Source: Butyricicoccus faecihominis (GTDB lineage Bacteria; Bacillota; Clostridia; Oscillospirales; Butyricicoccaceae). Taken from it: a stretch of DNA of 64,000 nt. The notes below the pieces were generated by a model that saw only the letters and a list, made by a program, of their open reading frames with translations, ran no database searches and had not been told where the DNA came from. How positions within the stretch are numbered: the stretch's first letter is position 1; each line of letters begins with the position of its first letter. This document shows, piece by piece, positions 27,995 through 37,501 of this stretch. The position numbers and the translations under genes are program-made. The DNA is taken from positions 1 to 64,000 of the forward strand of contig NZ_JANGCE010000019.1 in assembly GCF_024462775.1 (NCBI RefSeq), read 5' to 3'.

Positions 27995-28062
27995 CAAATA
28001 TGCTCTCTCCTTGGTGACAAGCTCATCCAGTTAGCATGTCTTCCTCGGAGAGAGTATATTTG
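27995..28062 (-). promoter_or_regulatory. Long hairpin in the leader of glycerate kinase
   Basis: Sixteen-base arms (27995-28010 and 28047-28062, one G-U pair) enclose 36 bases. It ends about 30 bases before the glycerate kinase ATG, with no T-run. It could be a leader RNA structure, a processing site or an mRNA stabiliser; no known riboswitch class is recognised. The rest of the gap (28063-28222) contains a possible -10 (TATAAG) but no convincing -35. Confidence 0.5.
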
Positions 28063-28222
28063 TCTAGCCAAACAATTCTTCTTGACCGTTCTATTGTATT
28101 CGTAGGTCGGTCTTCTTATAGCATACGCTATATTGATTTCACTACGTATTTCTTTATTGCTCTGGCAATTAATCAGCTATGCCTTTCATGCTTTTGTGTG
28201 GCTGTTGACTCTCAAAATGAGT

Positions 28223-29356
28223 TTATTTAATGGTTAGCAATCTTTTTGGATTTTCAATCATGATAGTGTCGAGATCGTAATCGGTTACGCCATACTTCAT
28301 GCACAGCTTGCGGAAAGTGGTAATCACATGGGAATAACCGTTTCCGCCAAACTCAGTCATCAGATAACGGTGGGCCAAATCGTGGGAAAGGAATACGCGT
28401 TTTGCATGACCTCTCATGCACAAATCATGGACCGCCTTTGCGCGATCGTAATCGGACGGATTATCCCAAGTAGCATAATCTGTATAGAACTCGTCGTTAT
28501 CACCGCAGGTATCGAACTCGACCGACGCGCCTCTATCGCAGATTCCCACATAGTGATCAACCGCTTTGTCGAAAGTTAGATTGCGATTTGTTAAACAAGC
28601 TTCTCTGTGGCTCAGCACCACTCTTGTAAGATCACACCCTACCTCTTCCAGCGTATCAAGAATTCTGAAATCATACTCGTATGTATACGGCTCTACGTGA
28701 ATGTTGACGCCCAGACCTGTTTCGCGCTGCGCAATGCCCATTGCTCTCAAGGCTTTGATTTCTTCATTAGTACATACCGGACCTACGCCTGTCTCGCCGA
28801 TAATGCCGGGCTTGATGCCGGTATCGCCATAACCATTTCTGATCACATCGATAAAGCTATCCGCCAGTTGCTCGGCAGTCATTTCCTTCACTGCGTCGGG
28901 ATGCGCCATCTCCAGATACAAACCGATCGAAGAAATGATATGAACGCCGGATCTCTTTGAGATATCGACCACATCATGCCAATGCTTGAGATCGGACACC
29001 ACTTTGTAATTGCCTTTCTCGTCCTTTACAAAGTCTGCGCCTTCCTGCTTCATCAGCGGCCCAAGTTCACAGATAGAGCCGCCGCCGTTGTTTTTATATT
29101 TTTGCAGCTCGCGCACGATCAGGTCACAATCCTGACAAATACAGTTTTCATAAATCGCATATGGGTTTCCATGCAGGAAATGCAGATTTTCAAGCGTGAT
29201 ATGATCCTTGAAATACTTTGCGCCTTCCGGATCCTTTGAGGGTTCCGCATAGTACTGCAGGTTGCAGGTCGTGTGCTCATGAGGCAGAGTTTTTCCCAAA
29301 TCCTTCGGATCGATTAACCCCAGTACGGTCATTACTTTTCCAGCGTTTTCATGCAT
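28223..29356 (-). CDS. Phosphotriesterase-family metal hydrolase (locus 1)
   Basis: An amidohydrolase-superfamily TIM barrel of 377 residues. Metal ligands visible are HEH (H26, H28 in LPHEHT), the bridging Glu in GIIGETG, His in VNIHVEPY, His in LSHRE and the Asp in LSHDLAH. Despite the family name, many bacterial members are lactonases or phosphate-free hydrolases; in this sugar locus a sugar-lactone hydrolase is a reasonable guess. AAAGGAGG precedes the ATG. The paralogue is at 42610-43716 and keeps all ligands. Confidence 0.88.
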   Translation of the reverse strand: MHENAGKVMTVLGLIDPKDLGKTLPHEHTTCNLQYYAEPSKDPEGAKYFKDHITLENLHFLHGNPYAIYENCICQDCDLIVRELQKYKNNGGGSICELGPLMKQEGADFVKDEKGNYKVVSDLKHWHDVVDISKRSGVHIISSIGLYLEMAHPDAVKEMTAEQLADSFIDVIRNGYGDTGIKPGIIGETGVGPVCTNEEIKALRAMGIAQRETGLGVNIHVEPYTYEYDFRILDTLEEVGCDLTRVVLSHREACLTNRNLTFDKAVDHYVGICDRGASVEFDTCGDNDEFYTDYATWDNPSDYDRAKAVHDLCMRGHAKRVFLSHDLAHRYLMTEFGGNGYSHVITTFRKLCMKYGVTDYDLDTIMIENPKRLLTIK

Positions 29357-29397
29357 TTTAATTTCCTCCTTTAAGTAAATAAGTTGTTATTATAAAG

Positions 29398-30369
29398 CTA
29401 GGCGTTTTGGCCCAGTCTTTTTTTCATAAATGTGAAAACCTGTTCCATACTCTTGACGCCGGTAGATGCTCCGATGGATCCGACACAAATTGCGCTTGTT
29501 GCTTTTGCATACTGGACACACTCGTGAATGGAACATCCCCTAATCAGCCCAGATATAAAGCCCGCCATAAAATTATCGCCGGCGCCAGTGGTGTCCACCG
29601 GATCCACGAAAAATGGAGTATCAAAAAATTCATCTCCATTCGATGTTTTAACGAAGCATCCTTTTCCGCCTAGCTTTATGATGATGGTTCCAATTCCAAG
29701 GCTGAGAAAGTAATCCGCCATTTGTTCTGTTTCCATCAAGCCGGTTAGGTTTTTCGCCTCTTTTTCATTGGCGAACAAAAAATCCAGATACGGCAGCGCC
29801 TGACTATATCTATTCATGGAGCAGTCCAGATCATCCGCTTTCACATCTGCGCAGGTGATACCGCCTGCCTCCTTTACCGTTTTAAAAATTTTTGTCATAG
29901 CCTCGTTTCCTAACAGCGGATGTACAAAAAGGCTGCCGATAGACACTACCTTTGCCTGTGTCAATACGGAATAATCAATATCTTTTTCACAGAAACTCGC
30001 AATACTGGATTTGCAATCCGTGGCGTTTGTGATATAAACTCTTGTATCATCCTTTCCTATCAGAATAATATTGCATACGGAAGCTATGTCTTGGTCTCCT
30101 CTAGCAATCAGGCTCATGTCAACACCCGATTTCTCTAGCTTATCGTAAAGAACATTTCCGGCATCATCTGATCCCAGCTTCGTAATAAATTTCACCTTAT
30201 GCCCCAGATGGGAAAGCACAATCGACTGATTGGTCGCGTCACCGCCTGCACTAAAAGATATGGAGCCGACAATATTGGGCTCACGTTCAAAAAAACCATC
30301 TTTATCAATTTCAAATGTGGATATATCAAGAAGCGATGCTCCTATACATACAACATCTACAGTCTTCAT
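29398..30369 (-). CDS. PfkB-family carbohydrate kinase (locus 1)
   Basis: Ribokinase-fold sugar kinase of 323 residues. The N-terminal glycine pair (SAGGDATNQS) and C-terminal anion hole with catalytic Asp (DTTGAGDNFMAG) are present. It probably phosphorylates the pathway intermediate cleaved by the class II aldolase. The ATG of MKTVDVVCIG follows TAAGGAGG; 13 codons upstream in frame include the ribosome binding site. It lies 41 bases before the phosphotriesterase-like gene. Confidence 0.93.
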   Translation of the reverse strand: MKTVDVVCIGASLLDISTFEIDKDGFFEREPNIVGSISFSAGGDATNQSIVLSHLGHKVKFITKLGSDDAGNVLYDKLEKSGVDMSLIARGDQDIASVCNIILIGKDDTRVYITNATDCKSSIASFCEKDIDYSVLTQAKVVSIGSLFVHPLLGNEAMTKIFKTVKEAGGITCADVKADDLDCSMNRYSQALPYLDFLFANEKEAKNLTGLMETEQMADYFLSLGIGTIIIKLGGKGCFVKTSNGDEFFDTPFFVDPVDTTGAGDNFMAGFISGLIRGCSIHECVQYAKATSAICVGSIGASTGVKSMEQVFTFMKKRLGQNA

Positions 30370-30411
30370 AATTACCTCCTTACTTGGAAATAAAGTTGAT
30401 GCTGTCACATA

Positions 30412-31452
30412 TTAAAACTTAAGGACCGCCTTGACGATCTCCTGCTTCTGGGCAGCTGCCTCTTCAAAGGCATGCTGCGCTTCTTCAAAGTCGAACACCT
30501 TATTTACCATGGTCTTTAAATCAATAATACCTTCGGCTATCGCATTAATTGCCGTAGGATAAATATTGCGATAACGAAACACGGTCTTAATCGTAACTTC
30601 TTTTTCACTGATATCTTCAAATATAATAGATGAGGGTTTGAGCAGCGCTCCTACCAGTGTGATAACTCCCGCGCGACCGATGAGTTTCATACACATTTCC
30701 GCCGCCACAGGATTGCCTGCAGCTTCAAAAATATATTTCGGTTCTTCTCCCAAAATATGAATTACTTTTTTTATCACATCGCATTCACTGGAATTAAGGA
30801 CGGCAGACGCGCCGAGCTTTTTAGCGGTCTGTAAACGGCTTTCAAATACATCGACAACAACGACATCACTCACGCCTTTTGCGAGACAGGATAACAGCAC
30901 GGTCAACCCAATGCACCCCGCCCCAAAGATAACCGCCGAATCCCCTAAACCGATGCCTGAAATATTTGTGGCATGCAGCCCGACTGAAAGCGGCTCAATT
31001 AAAGCGCCTTCCAGAGAACTTACATCATCCGGAAGTTTAAATACCCATGCGCTCGGATACGACATATACCGCTGCATTGCACCCTTATAGTCCGGCGGGC
31101 ATCCTAGAAATCTCATATCGCGGCAAAGGTTATATAAGCCTTGCTTACACATATCACATTTACCGCATCCGATACCTGCCTCAACAGCAACCCTGTCGCC
31201 TTCTTTTATCTTTGTAACATTTTTCCCTGTCTTAACGACTGTGCCCGCACACTCATGCCCAATCATGATCCCCTGTTCTTCTGCCGCCGCAGTAACATCT
31301 CCAAAATCGCCATTGAACGCATGAATATCCGAACCACAGATACCCATATATTCTATTTGAATTAACACATCGTCTTCTAATACTTCTGGAATGGGAAGTT
31401 CTCGTTTTTCAAAATTTGCCACACCGGTCAGAACATATCCTGTGTTTTTCAT
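30412..31452 (-). CDS. Zinc-dependent alcohol dehydrogenase, type b (locus 1)
   Basis: Medium-chain dehydrogenase of the sorbitol/threonine dehydrogenase group, 346 residues. Catalytic zinc region GICGSDIHAF and GHECAGTVV; structural zinc cysteines in CGKCDMCKQGLYNLC; nucleotide-binding GAGCIGL. Probably NAD-dependent oxidation of a secondary sugar hydroxyl. The ATG at 31450-31452 is 11 bases after AAGGAG; an in-frame GTG four codons earlier lies inside the ribosome binding site. The paralogue is at 48265-49308. Confidence 0.93.
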   Translation of the reverse strand: MKNTGYVLTGVANFEKRELPIPEVLEDDVLIQIEYMGICGSDIHAFNGDFGDVTAAAEEQGIMIGHECAGTVVKTGKNVTKIKEGDRVAVEAGIGCGKCDMCKQGLYNLCRDMRFLGCPPDYKGAMQRYMSYPSAWVFKLPDDVSSLEGALIEPLSVGLHATNISGIGLGDSAVIFGAGCIGLTVLLSCLAKGVSDVVVVDVFESRLQTAKKLGASAVLNSSECDVIKKVIHILGEEPKYIFEAAGNPVAAEMCMKLIGRAGVITLVGALLKPSSIIFEDISEKEVTIKTVFRYRNIYPTAINAIAEGIIDLKTMVNKVFDFEEAQHAFEEAAAQKQEIVKAVLKF

Positions 31453-31489
31453 GTTATATATCACTCCTTGCCGCTGACTAAGAATCCAC

Positions 31490-32557
31490 TCAAGGTATTA
31501 ATACCACCTTACCGGATTGTTGTGTTTTCATCATTTCATATCCAGTAAGGTACTCATCTATGGGCAAGACATGTGTTATTGCATCTTTAATATTCAGCAT
31601 GCCTGCTTTATATAACTCCATGCTGTTGTCCCATGATACTGCATCGTATCCCATATGACCGACTACGGTAATCTGCTTATCGATCAGCGGTATCAGAGTG
31701 TGATTGTAAATTGCAGCAACATTACCAATACGAATGAATTCACCGCCATGCCGAATATATTTATCTACTCCTGCCATAATGCTTGGAATGCCAACTGCAT
31801 CATAGACAACCGCAACCGAATCTTCTCCGGTAATCTCCACAATTTTCAATGCTATATCCTCTTCACGATCCGATGCAAGCACTATATTTGCCCCCATTTT
31901 TTTTGCTATGGGCGCTCTGACTGTCATATCGCTGGACATTCCCACTGCGATTATTTTAGCCGCTCCGGCCAAATGACACATTTGGATTGCAAATAATCCG
32001 ATTGGGCCTAGACCGAAGACAACAACCGTTTGCCCCGGCATGATATGTGAATCCTGAACCACAGCTTTATACATATTTGCGACAGGTTCCATGCATGCAG
32101 CTTCTTCAAAAGGCATCGAGTCCGGGATTTTCATGAGTGCGCTGGGATAATGCCTGATAGCCCCTCCCGGAATTAAACAATATTTTGCAAACCCTCCATC
32201 GGTTCCGCCTCCTAGGCCAATCCGATGCGCACACTGAAGAAACTGCCCCCTTTTGCACGCAGAACAGGTGCCGCAGGCATATGCGGTATTGTCTGATACA
32301 ACCCTGTCCCCAATCTGCCATAAGGGCTCTACGTTTTTCCCCATCTCCACAATCTCTCCTGCGAATTCATGCCCCAGAGTCACTTCATGGTCCGCGTTAA
32401 AGGAACCGCTCAGCCAATGCAGATCTGCCCCGCATATCCCCGCAGCCTTTACCTCGATTAAGATATCGTCATCGCCGCATTCCGGAATCGGAATCTCTTT
32501 TAATTCCAGATGTTTCGTTTTGATCCAACGAATCGCTTTCATTTTTTCCATCCGCAT
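31490..32557 (-). CDS. Zinc-dependent alcohol dehydrogenase, type a (locus 1)
   Basis: A second medium-chain dehydrogenase (355 residues) distinct from type b. Catalytic zinc motif GICGADLHWL with GHEFAGEIV, structural zinc cysteines CGTCSACKRGQFLQC and nucleotide motif GLGPIGL. The first ATG is used because AAAGGAGG lies 8 bases upstream, although two further Met codons follow. Type a and b genes are adjacent in both loci in the same order, so the two oxidations probably act in sequence. The paralogue is at 49320-50384. Confidence 0.93.
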   Translation of the reverse strand: MRMEKMKAIRWIKTKHLELKEIPIPECGDDDILIEVKAAGICGADLHWLSGSFNADHEVTLGHEFAGEIVEMGKNVEPLWQIGDRVVSDNTAYACGTCSACKRGQFLQCAHRIGLGGGTDGGFAKYCLIPGGAIRHYPSALMKIPDSMPFEEAACMEPVANMYKAVVQDSHIMPGQTVVVFGLGPIGLFAIQMCHLAGAAKIIAVGMSSDMTVRAPIAKKMGANIVLASDREEDIALKIVEITGEDSVAVVYDAVGIPSIMAGVDKYIRHGGEFIRIGNVAAIYNHTLIPLIDKQITVVGHMGYDAVSWDNSMELYKAGMLNIKDAITHVLPIDEYLTGYEMMKTQQSGKVVLIP

Positions 32558-32579
32558 GATTTATACCTCCTTTATAACG

Positions 32580-33572
32580 CTAGTTTCCTCTTGCATTTTT
32601 CAGTTTGAAAACAGTGACTGCGGTCGTTGCCAAAAGCATGACCGAGCCCAATACAATTTCCTTAGAAGCAACGGAGGTTCCCATAATTGTCATTCCGTTG
32701 GCTATAATTGCAATGAACAGCGAGCCAACAATAGTTCCCGGAACATTAAACACACCAAGTCTGAGAAAGCAAGCACCAATCATAAGCACTGTCATGCCAT
32801 AGTTAAGCATATTAGCTCCCATTTCTTGAGCAGAGCCATTTAGCATGCTTGATTGGATGAGTCCTGCAATACCGCAGCACACAGAACATAGAATAAATGC
32901 TTTAATCTTTTGCCGATTGGCGTCAATACCTAGGAACTTACATGCAGTGGGGTTGGAACCGCCAGCATATATATATTTCCCGCCTCTTGTATGTTCCGTG
33001 TAATAAAGCATGATGGCAGCCATGACCACCAGTACTACTGCCGGCATCGGGATCACTCCCAGAAAGTATCCCTGTCCAATGTATGTGTAAATGGGTCCTA
33101 TTCCTCTGCTGATCCCCATAAAATTCAGTCCATTGGTCATCCATTTTGCAATACCATTCACCATATAAGATGTCCCCAACGTTGCAATAAAGGAGGGTAT
33201 CCTACAGTAAACATGAAGCACCGCATTCAGCAAACCTACGAGTACCATTGTGATCATAACAATCAACATGACTAGAAAATAATTTTTCATCCCTAACTGT
33301 GATATTAGAGTGCAGGCAAGAGTAGCGGCCAAGGTAAACTCTGCTGCAGCGCAAAAATCAGTTTCGCCTGCTGCGGTAATTAGTGTCAGGCCAATGCCGA
33401 CAATGCCAAAAAGGCAGGCATTGCTTACTATATTTAGAATATTGCCCATGTTCCAGAAGGTTTGATTTACCCCTCCGAATACCAGCATGACCACAAATGT
33501 GACCAACAGCATCATGTAATTGGTCGCAAACTTTCCTATCGCTTTCTTTTTATCAGAAGACTCGTTATTCAT
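32580..33572 (-). CDS. Sugar ABC transporter permease, RbsC-type (locus 1, second)
   Basis: Integral membrane subunit of the BPD_transp_2 family, 330 residues with about ten hydrophobic segments. The conserved loop GRIPSFIATLGTSYMVNG-like stretch (here RIPSFIATLG) and YAGGSNPTACKFLGI match the ribose/galactoside permease group. It follows the other permease by 15 bases. Two permeases may form a heterodimeric channel, unlike locus 2 with one permease. Confidence 0.92.
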   Translation of the reverse strand: MNNESSDKKKAIGKFATNYMMLLVTFVVMLVFGGVNQTFWNMGNILNIVSNACLFGIVGIGLTLITAAGETDFCAAAEFTLAATLACTLISQLGMKNYFLVMLIVMITMVLVGLLNAVLHVYCRIPSFIATLGTSYMVNGIAKWMTNGLNFMGISRGIGPIYTYIGQGYFLGVIPMPAVVLVVMAAIMLYYTEHTRGGKYIYAGGSNPTACKFLGIDANRQKIKAFILCSVCCGIAGLIQSSMLNGSAQEMGANMLNYGMTVLMIGACFLRLGVFNVPGTIVGSLFIAIIANGMTIMGTSVASKEIVLGSVMLLATTAVTVFKLKNARGN

Positions 33573-33587
33573 ACCAGCACCTCACCC

Positions 33588-34604
33588 TTAACTTCCGAAA
33601 TTAACAGATGGCAACCCTTCTTTTCTCACCAACGCAATAATCAAAATGGAAATAACGAGAAGTACTCCCTGAATGAAGTCTCTGACAAAGAAAGAACCGC
33701 CTGCCGTGATAACACCGTTCTGAATCAGATACATCATAAATGCAGCTACCGTTACTCCCGGAATATTATACTTGCCGGGTTTATAGAAGGTCGCGCTGAG
33801 CATGACCGTGCATGTGGCCAATGAAAAAAGAGTAGTCCCCGCTGTAAGATTCACAGAATTCACGTAGGAAACATACACCACGCCAGCAAGAGAAATAAAG
33901 AAGCCGCTCATTAAATACGCAATGTATTTTGTTTTCTTTACATTAATGCCAACCTGCTTGCAGGTCGTTGCGCTTAGACCTACCGCGTATATATATCTGC
34001 CAATACGCATGCGTTCTAAGAACAGATGTGCAAATATTGCAAACACCGCAAATATAATAACCGGATATGGGATGACGCCAAACAGCATTCCTTGTCCAAG
34101 TACAATAAAATTAGGTCCCCACTTATTAGAAAACATAACGGTATTATCTGTCAGGTAACGGCATACCCCCATAAGAATGGTTTGAAGCGCCAACGTAGCA
34201 ATAAAAGGGGGAACACCCAGCCCGACCACGAAGATACTAACAATACCGCTGATAGCAACTCCGACTATGATTGAAATCAGGGCTGCAGCCCAATACATAT
34301 TGTCGGGCCATAGCATCATCAATTTGCCGATGATGGCGCCAGTAAGCGTCACCTGTGCGCCTTGCGCAAAATTCAAACCTCCTGTATTGAGTATAAAAAC
34401 ATTGGAAATCGCCATGAATCCGATAATACATGCAGAACGCATTACAGCCATCATATTAAACATGGTAAAGAATTCCGACGCAAGAATTTGGAAGGCAAGA
34501 ACGATCAACCCAAGTGCGCCGAGCAAAAGCCATTTGGATGTTTTCTGGAGTACCAGCTGACGCCTATTTCTATTTTCTACGCTTTTTGTCCAATCATGAG
34601 ACAT
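33588..34604 (-). CDS. Sugar ABC transporter permease, RbsC-type (locus 1, first)
   Basis: A 338-residue BPD_transp_2 family permease with about ten membrane segments. It has GVPPFIATLALQ and YAVGLSATTCKQVGI, the regions expected to face the ATPase. GAGGGGG precedes the ATG, which is only 5 bases after the ATPase stop. A charged N-terminus of about 25 residues precedes the first helix. It differs clearly from the second permease. Confidence 0.92.
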   Translation of the reverse strand: MSHDWTKSVENRNRRQLVLQKTSKWLLLGALGLIVLAFQILASEFFTMFNMMAVMRSACIIGFMAISNVFILNTGGLNFAQGAQVTLTGAIIGKLMMLWPDNMYWAAALISIIVGVAISGIVSIFVVGLGVPPFIATLALQTILMGVCRYLTDNTVMFSNKWGPNFIVLGQGMLFGVIPYPVIIFAVFAIFAHLFLERMRIGRYIYAVGLSATTCKQVGINVKKTKYIAYLMSGFFISLAGVVYVSYVNSVNLTAGTTLFSLATCTVMLSATFYKPGKYNIPGVTVAAFMMYLIQNGVITAGGSFFVRDFIQGVLLVISILIIALVRKEGLPSVNFGS

Positions 34605-34609
34605 GTTGC

Positions 34610-36133
34610 TTACCCCCTCACCGCTGCATTCAAAATAGCAGCTTTATCAAATGCTTTTCTTTCGACTTCCTGAATGATGTCTCCGTTATAATACACATAT
34701 AGTCGATCAGTTACAGATAACAATTCATCCAGCTCCGAAGAAATGAAAATAACTGCCACATTGTCCTCATCGGCCAATCTTCTTATCTCATGATAAACTT
34801 CGTACTTAGCACCTATATCCATGCCATTTGTAGGTTCATCCAGTGCCAGAAGACAAATATTACTTACCTCCGTAGACCGTCCAATGATGATTTTTTGCAT
34901 ATTGCCGCCTGACAATTCCACGATTTTCTGACCTTTAGCCGAAAACTTAACATTGTTTTTTTGAAGAACCCGATCAACTAACTCCACCTTTTTCCTGTTT
35001 TCAATTGCACCAAACGGTGGTTTTGACAGTCTGTGCGAATAAAACAGATAAGATATGTTTTCTATCAAATCAAAGTCGGCGAATATCGCGTTAGCCCGCA
35101 ACTCTGGAGTAAGAACCATTCCTCTTTCAATCATTTCTTTCGATGTTGTTTTTCTTATCTCCTCACCATTGAACTTATACTTCATGAAATCCGTATGTCT
35201 TAGCCCATAGATAGCCTCCAAGCTCTCTGTTCTTCCCGATCCTACCAAACCATACATGCCTACCACCTCCCCGCGTTTCACGCGGATCGGTATATGATGG
35301 GCGCGGTCATCGTAGAAAATATCCTCTGTAATTTCCAGAACATTTTCTTCTTTTGATATATCTTTCTCCTTCACCACAACCGGTTTGATTTTGGAATCTC
35401 TTAGCATTGCTGAAATACATTCTTCTTGTGTTGTTTCAGCTGTCATAGACACCTTAACCAATTTTCCGTCTGTAAACACGGCAATCCGGTCGGAAAGCGA
35501 AAACACTTCATCTAGTTTATGTGAAATGAAAATTATTGCGATGTCTTCCGCTTTACAGAGTCTCTTAATGAACTTAAAAAAAGGATCCACTTCACTTTTT
35601 CCAAGTGATGCCGTCGGTTCGTCCAGAATAAGAATCTTTGGGTTGTATTTCAGCGCCCTTAAAATTTCAATTTGCTGTTTATCGCCCGCGCTCATGGATT
35701 CCACCGGCGTATTCAGTTCGATATGAATACCAAGTTTATTCCTGATTTCTTCCGCGCATTTTAACATCTTTTTTTCATTCATAAGAGCTCTCGTCTGGGG
35801 TTCCTGACCAAAACAGATATTTTGAGCGCCTGTCAATCCTCCAATGAGGTTTCTTTCTTGATAAACCATAGCAATTCCAGCCTTTAAGGATTGCGCGACA
35901 GATTTCAAATGCACTTCTTTTCCATTAAGTATGATTTTTCCACTACTTGGCGCATAATTCCCAGTTATCATTTTGCAGAATGTGGACTTGCCAGCGCCAT
36001 TTTCTCCAATGATCGCTAAAATTTCACCCTTATAAACGTCCAGCGAAATCTCTTTGTTTGCCACAAACTTCCCAAACTTTTTAGTCAAATCTTGCGTACT
36101 CATAATCGGCATTTTTGCAGTTCTATCGTCCAT
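34610..36133 (-). CDS. Sugar ABC transporter ATPase, RbsA-type (locus 1)
   Basis: Two fused nucleotide-binding domains, 507 residues. Domain 1 has Walker A GENGAGKST, signature MSAGDKQQIEI and Walker B ILILDEPTAS. Domain 2 has the altered Walker A typical of the RbsA/MglA group (GLVGSGRTES) and signature LSGGNMQKIIIGR. The ATG at 36131-36133 follows AGAGGA; nine upstream codons are excluded. Domain 1 is the family member that the degenerate N-terminal domains of the two kinases resemble. It serves the two permeases at 32580-34604. Confidence 0.95.
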   Translation of the reverse strand: MDDRTAKMPIMSTQDLTKKFGKFVANKEISLDVYKGEILAIIGENGAGKSTFCKMITGNYAPSSGKIILNGKEVHLKSVAQSLKAGIAMVYQERNLIGGLTGAQNICFGQEPQTRALMNEKKMLKCAEEIRNKLGIHIELNTPVESMSAGDKQQIEILRALKYNPKILILDEPTASLGKSEVDPFFKFIKRLCKAEDIAIIFISHKLDEVFSLSDRIAVFTDGKLVKVSMTAETTQEECISAMLRDSKIKPVVVKEKDISKEENVLEITEDIFYDDRAHHIPIRVKRGEVVGMYGLVGSGRTESLEAIYGLRHTDFMKYKFNGEEIRKTTSKEMIERGMVLTPELRANAIFADFDLIENISYLFYSHRLSKPPFGAIENRKKVELVDRVLQKNNVKFSAKGQKIVELSGGNMQKIIIGRSTEVSNICLLALDEPTNGMDIGAKYEVYHEIRRLADEDNVAVIFISSELDELLSVTDRLYVYYNGDIIQEVERKAFDKAAILNAAVRG

Positions 36134-36170
36134 CGCTTTTCCTCTCCCAAACTGAAGCAAGTATTTTATT

Positions 36171-36205
36171 CAGGCAGTTGTAAAATGCATCTTTACAACT
36201 GCCTG
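36171..36205 (-). terminator. Intercistronic hairpin after the binding-protein gene (locus 1)
   Basis: A perfect 14-bp stem (arms 36171-36184 and 36192-36205) between the binding protein and ATPase genes. No T-run follows. It probably lowers expression downstream of the binding protein or protects its mRNA. Confidence 0.7.
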
Positions 36206-36229
36206 AACAAATGCTATTGCAATAGATTT

Positions 36230-37474
36230 TTATGTATTTTCCGCACCAATCTGATATTCTTCCACAACATACTGACCCTTGCCGTCATCCCAGGTATACC
36301 ATGCGTCCGTGTCTTCAGGATCATAATAGTCAAAATATTTGTGAACTGTTGCACCAACTTCCGGGCAGTTATCAATGGTAGTTACTACGCCGTCAGAATA
36401 TACCACCTGTCCTGATTTCTCAATGATGCAATCAGCATCGCCGGGATTTAGCCCCTCAACCTGAATTTGCTGTACGCACTCACAGGTATTATGGGCATAT
36501 GCCTCAGCCGGCTGTGAGTAAGTATATTTAAGCGGAGTATCGTTACGGATATATGCCCATGCTTGGGACCCACCATCGATACCTGTCGTGATCCACTTTT
36601 CTCCCTTCGGGTCACCACTTGCAATGATACCCTCCGCTGCGGTAGTTGCGTGATAATCGGAAGTGGTAAATAAGATATCCAACTCCTCACCGTACTGCTG
36701 AATCCATGTAGATGCAAAATCATATCCAGCCTGCGCTACACTTGTAGGTGCTGCCGCAATATCCTGTGTTGCGAGAAGGATTTCATTGGGATAGGCCCTA
36801 TCAAATCCAACCAGTGCACGGCTTCTTTCACGCGTAACCAGAATACCTTCCTCAACCATTACCGTATAGTTGAAATTCCAGTCATAATCGGCGCCAATCT
36901 TATACATCAACTCAAGCATAGCGGTTCCGTTCTGTACGGTTGTATTGACAATAACGCCGGGGATTACCTGATTATCGATACAATACAAACCGATTCCTGC
37001 ATTTCTAGTCTGCGTAGCCAGATCCTCATATTGTTCAAATGTATTCGCATTACCAACAATAATCGCGTCAACGCCCTGATTAATAAGATTCAGCCAATTC
37101 TCCCGAAGTGCGTTGTCCTGTTCATATACAACTGTAATCAAATCCCAGCCATAGTGGTCAGCATCGATCTCAACTTGACGAAGGAATCGCTGATGAATTT
37201 CGCCTGAAAGGCTTCTTACAAGATAACCCACCTTCAGCGCCCGGTCCTTAACAACCACCGGTCGAGCAAAGTTATCAAAGCTTCCGGCTGTTGTATCGGC
37301 TGACGGTTTCGTCTCTTTGTCGTCCGGAGTTGAAGTCGAATCTTCTTGCTGTGTGGGTGTATTATCCGGGGCTGTAGTTGATGAAGCAGGATTACCGCAT
37401 CCTGCAAAAGTAGCTAACATCAAAGACAGGATTGCCAATAGTGATACTAATTTCTTCGCATTCAACTTTTTCAT
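36230..37474 (-). CDS. Sugar ABC transporter substrate-binding lipoprotein (locus 1)
   Basis: A 414-residue periplasmic-binding-protein-like (Peripla_BP_4 type) receptor. The signal peptide ends at lipobox FAGC, then a Thr/Ser/Pro/Asp-rich linker of about 50 residues. The mature domain contains GVDAIIVGNANTFEQY and TTGIDGGSQAW. It is about 80 residues longer than the locus 2 receptor and not obviously its close paralogue, so the two loci may import different compounds. GGAGGGG precedes the ATG at 37472-37474. Confidence 0.92.
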   Translation of the reverse strand: MKKLNAKKLVSLLAILSLMLATFAGCGNPASSTTAPDNTPTQQEDSTSTPDDKETKPSADTTAGSFDNFARPVVVKDRALKVGYLVRSLSGEIHQRFLRQVEIDADHYGWDLITVVYEQDNALRENWLNLINQGVDAIIVGNANTFEQYEDLATQTRNAGIGLYCIDNQVIPGVIVNTTVQNGTAMLELMYKIGADYDWNFNYTVMVEEGILVTRERSRALVGFDRAYPNEILLATQDIAAAPTSVAQAGYDFASTWIQQYGEELDILFTTSDYHATTAAEGIIASGDPKGEKWITTGIDGGSQAWAYIRNDTPLKYTYSQPAEAYAHNTCECVQQIQVEGLNPGDADCIIEKSGQVVYSDGVVTTIDNCPEVGATVHKYFDYYDPEDTDAWYTWDDGKGQYVVEEYQIGAENT

Positions 37475-37501
37475 ATGAACCCCTCCAATCATTGAATAGC
37501 A

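Noticed and set aside
36171-36205. The hairpin after the locus 1 binding-protein gene as an ANTAR target.
   Set aside because: Its loop lacks the U-A-U-G pattern, there is no T-run, and such hairpins are usual after binding-protein genes.
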